8,444 bases of DNA from an uncultured Porphyromonadaceae bacterium. Lineage in GTDB: Bacteria > Bacteroidota > Bacteroidia > Bacteroidales > Muribaculaceae. The stretch is taken from contig CAMVDK010000136.1 in NCBI GenBank assembly GCA_947166165.1, forward strand, positions 1 to 8,444, given 5' to 3'. The notes beneath the pieces are model-generated. The model saw only the letters and a list, made by a program, of their open reading frames with translations. It had not been told where the DNA came from and ran no database searches. Position numbers and translations under genes: made by a program. Of the stretch, positions 1 through 4,580 are shown piece after piece. Within the stretch, counting starts at the first letter, position 1, and every line of letters starts with the position of its first letter.

Positions 1-63
1 AAACCTGCTCAGCAATCAAGCCCAATTCGGCTCAAGCAATTTATAGAACCCACCTGAAGGGAT

Positions 64-1344
64 TTACCAAGCGAACATGGGGTAGTCCTTCATGATGTCG
101 TTCACCTTGGCGCGCACGCTGGCGATGACGGCCTCGTCTTCGGGAGCGTGGAGCACGGTGTCGATGAGTTCGGCAATCTCGCCCATGAGCGGCTCCTTGG
201 CGCCGCGGGTGGTGATGGCCGGCGTGCCCAGACGCAGTCCGCTGGTCTGGAAGGCCGAGCGGTCGTCGAAGGGCACCATGTTCTTGTTGGCGGTGATGTC
301 GGCAGCCACGAGAGCGGCCTCGGCCAGCTTACCGGTGAGTTCGGGGAACTTGGTGCGCAGGTCGACGAGCATGCTGTGGTTGTCGGTGCCGCCGGTGCAG
401 ATCTTGTAACCCTTGTCGACCAGGGCCTGAGCCAGCGCCTGGGCGTTTTTCTTGACCTGGATTTGATAGTCCTTGAAGCCCGGAGTGAGTGCCTCGCCGA
501 AGGCCACGGCCTTGGCAGCGATGACGTGCTCGAGCGGTCCGCCCTGCACGCCGGGGAACACGGCGCTGTCGAGCAGCGACGACATCTTGCGGATGACGCC
601 CTTCTTGGTGGTCTTGCCCCAGGGGTTGTCGAAGTCCTTGCCCAGCAGGATGATGCCGCCGCGCGGTCCGCGCAAGGTCTTGTGGGTGGTGCTGGTCACG
701 ATGTGGGCATACTGCAGCGGGTTGTTGAGCAGTCCGGCAGCGATGAGTCCGGCGGGGTGGGCCATGTCGATCATCAGCAGGGCGCCCACCTTGTCGGCGA
801 TGGCGCGCATGCGTGCGTAGTCCCATTCGCGGCTGTAGGCGCTGGCGCCGCCCACGATGAGCTTCGGGTGCTCGCGCAGAGCCACTTCCTCCATCATGTC
901 GTAGTCCACCTCGTTGGTGTCGGGGCGCACGTTGTACTCGCACTGCTGGAACACCAGACCCGAGAAGTTGACTGGGCTGCCGTGGCTCAGGTGACCGCCG
1001 TGGGCCAGGTTCAGACCCATGAACTTGTCGCCGGGCTTGAGGCAAGCCATGAAGACGGCCATGTTGGCCTGTGCGCCGGAGTGGGGCTGCACGTTGGCGT
1101 ATTCGGCACCGAAGAGCTGCTTGATGCGGTCGATGGCCAGGTTCTCGGCCTCGTCGACGCACTGGCAGCCGCCATAGTAGCGGTGGCCGGGATAGCCCTC
1201 GGCATATTTGTTGGTCAGGCAGCTGCCCATGGCCTGCATGACCTGCTCGCTGACGAAGTTCTCGCTTGCAATCAGCTCAATGCCATGCAGTTGGCGCTGG
1301 TGCTCCTTCTCGATGATGTTGAATAAGACTTGGTCTCTTTCCAT
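64..1344 (-). CDS. glyA: Serine hydroxymethyltransferase (glycine hydroxymethyltransferase)
   Basis: This cytosolic PLP enzyme interconverts serine plus tetrahydrofolate with glycine plus 5,10-methylene-tetrahydrofolate, the main source of one-carbon units for purine, thymidylate and methionine synthesis. The 426-residue product has normal family length and is complete. Visible signatures are IELIASENF near residues 22-30, the substrate/cofactor region YAEGYPGHRYYGG at 47-59, the PLP-ring aspartate D193 in MIDMAHPAG, the Schiff-base lysine K222 in TSTTHKTLRGPRGG, and the C-terminal SGLRLGTPAITTRG at 368-381. The start ATG (1344) gives the usual N-terminus and follows an A-rich leader. It is separated from serS by 164 bp and has its own good Bacteroidetes-type promoter (1388-1419), so it is probably transcribed independently. 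Nothing is missing or odd. After the stop only 63 bp of window remain, with no convincing terminator. Confidence 0.98.
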   Translation of the reverse strand: MERDQVLFNIIEKEHQRQLHGIELIASENFVSEQVMQAMGSCLTNKYAEGYPGHRYYGGCQCVDEAENLAIDRIKQLFGAEYANVQPHSGAQANMAVFMACLKPGDKFMGLNLAHGGHLSHGSPVNFSGLVFQQCEYNVRPDTNEVDYDMMEEVALREHPKLIVGGASAYSREWDYARMRAIADKVGALLMIDMAHPAGLIAAGLLNNPLQYAHIVTSTTHKTLRGPRGGIILLGKDFDNPWGKTTKKGVIRKMSSLLDSAVFPGVQGGPLEHVIAAKAVAFGEALTPGFKDYQIQVKKNAQALAQALVDKGYKICTGGTDNHSMLVDLRTKFPELTGKLAEAALVAADITANKNMVPFDDRSAFQTSGLRLGTPAITTRGAKEPLMGEIAELIDTVLHAPEDEAVIASVRAKVNDIMKDYPMFAW

Positions 1345-1383
1345 AAAAAAAGTAGGGTTATAATGTTATTAAAAGGTTTTCAC

Positions 1384-1416
1384 GGTGCAAAATTAGTGCA
1401 AACCGAGCGAAAAAGC
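1384..1416 (-). repeat. Promoter-proximal copy of an imperfect ~33-bp direct repeat
   Basis: On the minus strand this copy shares GCTTTT, CGCTCGG and TGCACT blocks in the same order with the copy at 1460-1493. It carries the intact -7 box TAATTTTG of the glyA promoter. The core CGCTCGGTTTGCACTA resembles strings I recall upstream of many Bacteroidales genes; that recollection was not checked. Confidence 0.5.
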
Positions 1417-1419
1417 AAA
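1388..1419 (-). promoter_or_regulatory. Bacteroidetes-type sigma promoter for glyA
   Basis: Read on the minus strand, TTTG (1419-1416) is followed after exactly 20 bases by TAATTTTG (1395-1388). This matches the known Bacteroidetes primary-sigma consensus TTTG, 19-21 bp spacer, TAnnTTTG at every specified base. Transcription would start a few bases downstream, around 1380, leaving a 5' leader of roughly 35 nt before the glyA ATG at 1344. The motif match is seen directly; activity is inferred. Confidence 0.7.
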
Positions 1420-1428
1420 GCTTGCTTT
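1412..1428 (-). terminator. Possible serS terminator hairpin overlapping the glyA promoter
   Basis: Minus-strand AAAGCAA, loop GCT, TTGCTTT form a perfect 7-bp stem with a three-base loop, and two more T follow so the RNA ends in a five-U run. It lies about 80 bp after the serS stop. The stem is AT-rich with only two G-C pairs, so termination would be weak. It physically overlaps the -33 TTTG of the glyA promoter, and the base palindrome could equally be incidental. Confidence 0.3.
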
Positions 1429-1459
1429 GATTTTTCCGAGGTGAAGCCTAATTTCGTGT

Positions 1460-1493
1460 GCAGCGCAACATGAGTGCAGGCCGAGCGAAAAGC
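1460..1493 (-). repeat. Degenerate upstream copy of the same repeat
   Basis: Aligned to the copy at 1384-1416 it keeps GCTTTT, CGCTCGG, TGCACT and TTGC, with one base deleted in the T run. The position of the -7 box reads TCATGTTG instead of TAATTTTG, and no TTTG is seen 19-21 bp upstream. It therefore looks like a decayed or inactive duplicate of the promoter region, lying just after the serS stop. Confidence 0.5.
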
Positions 1494-1508
1494 CGAATTC
1501 ATCGGGCT

Positions 1509-2780
1509 TCAGTCGATGATGGTGAAGCCGGTGTAGCGGTGCAGGCACTCCGGCACGCGGATGCCCTCGGGAGTCTGATTGTTCTCAAGCAGGGCGGCCA
1601 TGATGCGCGGCAGGGCGAGTGCCGAGCCGTTGAGCGTGTGGCACAGGTGGGTCTTCTTGTCGTCGCCACGGTAGCGGCACTTGAGGCGGTTGCTCTGGTA
1701 GGTCTCGAAGTTCGACACCGAGCTCACCTCGAGCCAGCGCTTCTGTGCACCGCTCCACACCTCGAAGTCGAAGGTGATGGCGCTGGTGAAGCTCATGTCG
1801 CCGCCGCACAGGCGCAGGATGTGCCAGGGCAGGCCGAGTTTGTCGAGCAGCGACTGCACGTGATCCTTCATCTGCTCCAGGGCGGCGTAGGAGTCCTCGG
1901 GGCGCTCGATGCGCACGATTTCCACCTTGTCGAACTGGTGCAGGCGGTTCAGTCCGCGCACGTCCTTGCCGTAGCTGCCGGCCTCGCGGCGGAAGCAGGC
2001 CGAGTAGGCGCACAGCCGCTTGGGCAGCTGGTCCTGCGGGATGATCACGTCGCGGAAGATGTTGGTCACCGGCACCTCGGCGGTGGGGATGAGGTAGAAG
2101 TTGTCCACCTGGCAGTGGTACATCTGCCCTTCCTTGTCGGGCAGCTGGCCGGTGCCACGGCCCGAGTCCTCGTTCACCACGTAGGGCGGCTGCACCTCGG
2201 TGTAGCCCGCCTCACCGGCCTGGTCGAGGAAGAACTGGATGAGGGCGCGCTGCAGGCGGGCGCCCTTGCCGATGTAGACAGGGAATCCGGCCCCGGTGAT
2301 TTTCACACCCAGGTCGAAGTCAATCAGGTTGTATTTCTTGGCCAGGTCCCAGTGGGGCAGGGCGTCGTCGGGCAGGTCGGGCATGGGACCGCCGGTCTTC
2401 TCTACCACGTTGTCGGCGGCCGTCTTGCCTTCGGGCACTCCGCTGTAGGGCACGTTGGGCACCGAGAGCAGAATTTCCTCGATGTCGTGCTCGGCCTGGG
2501 CCACGCGGTCTTCCATTTCCTTGTTGGTCTGCTTGAGTGCTGCCACCTGCGCCTTGACCTGCTCGGCCTCGTCGCGCTGTCCCTGCTTCATCAGGGCACC
2601 GATTTGTGCAGCCAGACGGTTGAGCTGCGCGGCATTGTCGTCGCGCACCTTCTGCGAGGCGCGGCGTTGCTTGTCGAGTTCCACCACACGCATGATGGGC
2701 TCGCGGCCGTCGAAGTGCTTCACGGCCAGCCGGGCAATCACCTCCTCGGGATTCTGATTAATGAGTTGAAGTGTTAACAT
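1509..2780 (-). CDS. serS: Seryl-tRNA synthetase (class II)
   Basis: It charges tRNA-Ser (and tRNA-Sec where present) with serine using ATP, in the cytosol as a homodimer. The 423-residue length is normal. Residues about 30-105 are the charged, heptad-like N-terminal coiled-coil arm that grips the long variable arm of tRNA-Ser. The catalytic domain follows: class II motif 1 around 174-202, the serine-recognition loop TAEVPVTN at 233-240, motif 2 with FRREAGSYG at 263-271, and motif 3 with LNGSALALPRIMAALLEN at 383-400. The C-terminal TPEGIRVPECLHRYTG is typical. The ATG at 2780 gives the expected MLTLQLINQN start. It lies 110 bp downstream of the second ftsZ; no clear TTTG/TAnnTTTG promoter is seen in that gap, so its own promoter is unresolved. 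No anomalies. Confidence 0.98.
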   Translation of the reverse strand: MLTLQLINQNPEEVIARLAVKHFDGREPIMRVVELDKQRRASQKVRDDNAAQLNRLAAQIGALMKQGQRDEAEQVKAQVAALKQTNKEMEDRVAQAEHDIEEILLSVPNVPYSGVPEGKTAADNVVEKTGGPMPDLPDDALPHWDLAKKYNLIDFDLGVKITGAGFPVYIGKGARLQRALIQFFLDQAGEAGYTEVQPPYVVNEDSGRGTGQLPDKEGQMYHCQVDNFYLIPTAEVPVTNIFRDVIIPQDQLPKRLCAYSACFRREAGSYGKDVRGLNRLHQFDKVEIVRIERPEDSYAALEQMKDHVQSLLDKLGLPWHILRLCGGDMSFTSAITFDFEVWSGAQKRWLEVSSVSNFETYQSNRLKCRYRGDDKKTHLCHTLNGSALALPRIMAALLENNQTPEGIRVPECLHRYTGFTIID

Positions 2781-2801
2781 TTATAATTATTTAACTGTAG
2801 A

Positions 2802-2888
2802 TTATTCGATTCGTTGTGTTTCGCGGGCGAAGTGGAGGTGCAAGTGTTGTCCTACTTGAATATCCTTGCGTGATTTTGTGATCGCCAT
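2802..2888 (-). CDS. Possible 28-codon small ORF between ftsZ paralog and serS
   Basis: An ATG two bases after the TAA of the second ftsZ opens a 28-codon frame that begins MAITKSRKDI, ends HFARETQRIE and closes with TAA 21 bp before serS. It fills most of the 110-bp spacer. The peptide is basic, with three His in a short alternating stretch, and has no signal peptide or membrane segment. Third positions are only about half G/C, unlike the strongly G/C-ending neighbours, and no function is recognised. It could be a translationally coupled small protein, the remnant of a longer gene, or a chance frame in the ftsZ 3' UTR. Confidence 0.25.
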   Translation of the reverse strand: MAITKSRKDIQVGQHLHLHFARETQRIE

Positions 2889-2890
2889 GG

Positions 2891-4063
2891 TTAAAACACA
2901 ATTCTGTTGGACGGTTGTTCTTTTTGCTGAGTTTCAGTTGCCACGCGCTTGAGTGTGGGAGTGGCCTCCAGTTCGGCGATGCTCTGGTCGTCGTCCATTT
3001 GTTCGGGCGTGAGGATGGTGTATTCTGGCAGTGCTCTGTCGTCGCTGAACGAAAGCGCGAACCCTGCCGCAAGAATTGTCACTTTCACTTTTCCTTCCAG
3101 GGCGTCGTCGTAGTACCATCCAGTGATTTGCTCCACCTCGTGGCTGCGGAATTTGTTCTTGAAGTTCTCCACTTGCCTGATTTCGGAAGCCTTGAGCGTG
3201 TGTTGTGGTGCCGAACTTGTGGTCACGGCGATGAGCAACCTCGAAGCGCCGAACACATCGCGATTCTTGATGAGTGGCGATTGCAGGGCGACATCGATGG
3301 CTTGCGTGACGCGGTTCTCGCCTTTACCCTCGCCATAACTGATCACGGCCACACGCTTTCCGCGCAGGGTGGTGTCGATATCGTTGAAGTCGATGTTCCA
3401 GAACCCGGTGGTGTAGATGAGTTCGTTGATGCTCGTCACCGCGCGTGCCACCGTGGCGTCGGCAAGTGCGAAATTCTCCATCATCGTATTGTCGGGATAG
3501 CAGTCGATGAGGCTCTGGTTGTCGATCATGATGAGCGCGTCGGTGAACTGGCTCATCAGTTCGGCGCCAATCAACGCCTTCTGCACCTTGGGCCGTCCTT
3601 CGAACAGGAAAGGAATGGTGACCACTCCCACGGTGAGCAGTCCTCGCTCGTGGGCTATCCGGGCCACCACGGGAGCCGCCCCAGTGCCGGTGCCGCCACC
3701 CATGCCCGCCAGCACGAAAACCATGTTCGTGCCATCGTCGAGCATGTGGTTGATGCGTTCGGCGGCCTCTTCGGCGGCTTGGCGTGCTTTCTCGGGTTTG
3801 TCGCCAGCCCCTTTGCCATTGCCGATGCACAGTTTTGCGTTCACCGACGAAACGCTCAACGAAGCATTGTCGGTGTTCACGGCCAGCAATGTCACGCCCT
3901 TGAGCTGCTGTGCCACGAGCCGCTCTAGCGCATTCACACCGCCGCCCCCGACACCAATCACCTTGATGTCGGGAATCTCGGTGCCGGTGTTGTCAACGGG
4001 CAGAAAGCCGGGGTCGGCTTGTATGGTCGCGAAAATGTCGTTTTGCGTCGTTTTGTTTTCCAT
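2891..4063 (-). CDS. ftsZ: Second, divergent FtsZ-family protein (tubulin-like GTPase paralog)
   Basis: FtsZ proteins are cytoplasmic tubulin-like GTPases that polymerise into the division ring. This complete 390-residue member has the T1 phosphate loop (GVGGGGVN, 37-44), AVNTDNASL (61-69), the tubulin signature GGGTGTGAAPVVA (122-134) and the T7 synergy loop N223-x-D225-x-x-D228 in GFWNIDFNDIDTT, so the GTPase fold and catalytic acids are present. It clearly aligns with the ftsZ at 7312 along the visible length. Differences by eye: the T3 loop is about four residues short and lacks the usual Thr (IG-NGK-GAG, 80-87); Ala203 replaces the Asp that contacts guanine in canonical FtsZ; and the C-terminal linker is nearly absent. 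The tail still keeps an ILTPE block and ATPTLKR (367-373), mirrored in the other copy. Codon choice looks less G/C-biased than in ftsZ, suggesting lower expression. It starts 35 bp after yqeY, likely the same operon. It may modulate or co-polymerise with the main FtsZ; that is inference. Confidence 0.9.
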   Translation of the reverse strand: MENKTTQNDIFATIQADPGFLPVDNTGTEIPDIKVIGVGGGGVNALERLVAQQLKGVTLLAVNTDNASLSVSSVNAKLCIGNGKGAGDKPEKARQAAEEAAERINHMLDDGTNMVFVLAGMGGGTGTGAAPVVARIAHERGLLTVGVVTIPFLFEGRPKVQKALIGAELMSQFTDALIMIDNQSLIDCYPDNTMMENFALADATVARAVTSINELIYTTGFWNIDFNDIDTTLRGKRVAVISYGEGKGENRVTQAIDVALQSPLIKNRDVFGASRLLIAVTTSSAPQHTLKASEIRQVENFKNKFRSHEVEQITGWYYDDALEGKVKVTILAAGFALSFSDDRALPEYTILTPEQMDDDQSIAELEATPTLKRVATETQQKEQPSNRIVF

Positions 4064-4098
4064 TTTACTTCAATACGCTAGCAATGGCAGTTGGTGGG

Positions 4099-4548
4099 TC
4101 AAGCCAGTAGTTCGCGCACTCGGGTGGAGATGGCTTTGCCGTCGGCGCGCCCGGCGAGCTGCTTGGTGGCGAGTCCCATCACGCGCCCCATGTCCTTCAT
4201 GCCGCTGGCTTCGGTCTGGGCGATGATGTCGCGCAGGGCTGCGGTGAGCTCCTCGTCGGTGAGCGGCTTGGGCAGGAACTCGTCGATGACGGCGGCCTGT
4301 GCCAGTTCCTCCTGCGCCAGGTCGTCGCGGTTCTGCTCGGTGTAAATCTGTGCGCTCTCGCGGCGTTGCTTGGCCATGCGCACGAGGGTTTTCAGCGCGT
4401 TCTCGTCGCTGACCTCGCCACCATTGCCTGGCTGTGTCTTGATGAGCAACAGTTCGGCCTTGATGCCTTGCAGTGCGGTGAGCCGCACCTTGTCGCGGGC
4501 CAGCATGGCGGCCTTGATGCCCGCATTCACTTGTTCGAATATTGCCAT
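4099..4548 (-). CDS. yqeY: GatB/YqeY-domain protein
   Basis: This 149-residue protein belongs to the YqeY family, helical proteins related to the C-terminal domain of GatB, the tRNA-binding part of the Asp/Glu-tRNA amidotransferase. A role in tRNA-dependent amidation is presumed for the family, but free-standing YqeY is not well characterised. Typical features are the N-terminal helix with RDKVRLTALQGIKAELLL (18-35), the middle segment MAKQRRESAQIYTEQNRDDLA, the EEL-rich region followed by IDEFLPKPLTDEEL, and the C-terminal GRADGKAISTRVRELL. The ATG at 4548 is chosen because it gives the usual family N-terminus (MAIFEQVNAGIKAAMLARDK). A GTG at 4584 in the same frame would add 12 residues and overlap the upstream stop as GTGA; it is possible but the extra residues look non-homologous. 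It lies 32 bp after the SusD-like gene and 35 bp before the ftsZ paralog. From memory, ftsZ-yqeY adjacency is usual in Bacteroidetes; here the pair is split by a large gene. Confidence 0.93.
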   Translation of the reverse strand: MAIFEQVNAGIKAAMLARDKVRLTALQGIKAELLLIKTQPGNGGEVSDENALKTLVRMAKQRRESAQIYTEQNRDDLAQEELAQAAVIDEFLPKPLTDEELTAALRDIIAQTEASGMKDMGRVMGLATKQLAGRADGKAISTRVRELLA

Positions 4549-4580
4549 GATATCTAAAATGCTTTTATCCTTATTCGTGT

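Noticed and set aside
15..36. Inverted repeat AGCC / GGCT after glyA as a terminator
   Set aside because: On the minus strand only about seven pairs with two G-U, and no T tract follows, so it does not support a terminator.
148..1326. Long plus-strand open frame (392 codons) opposite glyA
   Set aside because: It is antisense to a clearly conserved glyA and is rich in Gly, Val, Ala, His and Leu, as expected from the reverse complement of GC-rich coding sequence. No family resemblance.
1458..2777. Plus-strand open frame of 439 codons opposite serS
   Set aside because: It mirrors the whole serS gene and its composition (HLV/GL repeats) is a shadow of the codon bias. No recognisable domain, and serS is certain.
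2791..3072. 93-codon minus-strand frame overlapping the ftsZ2 3' end
   Set aside because: It lies mostly inside ftsZ2 in another frame, with low-complexity, non-family sequence; only the separate 28-codon frame after the stop is kept, at low confidence.
2915..3928. Plus-strand open frame of 337 codons opposite the second ftsZ
   Set aside because: Antisense to an intact FtsZ with all main motifs; Cys/His-rich text but no ordered motif. Treated as a shadow.
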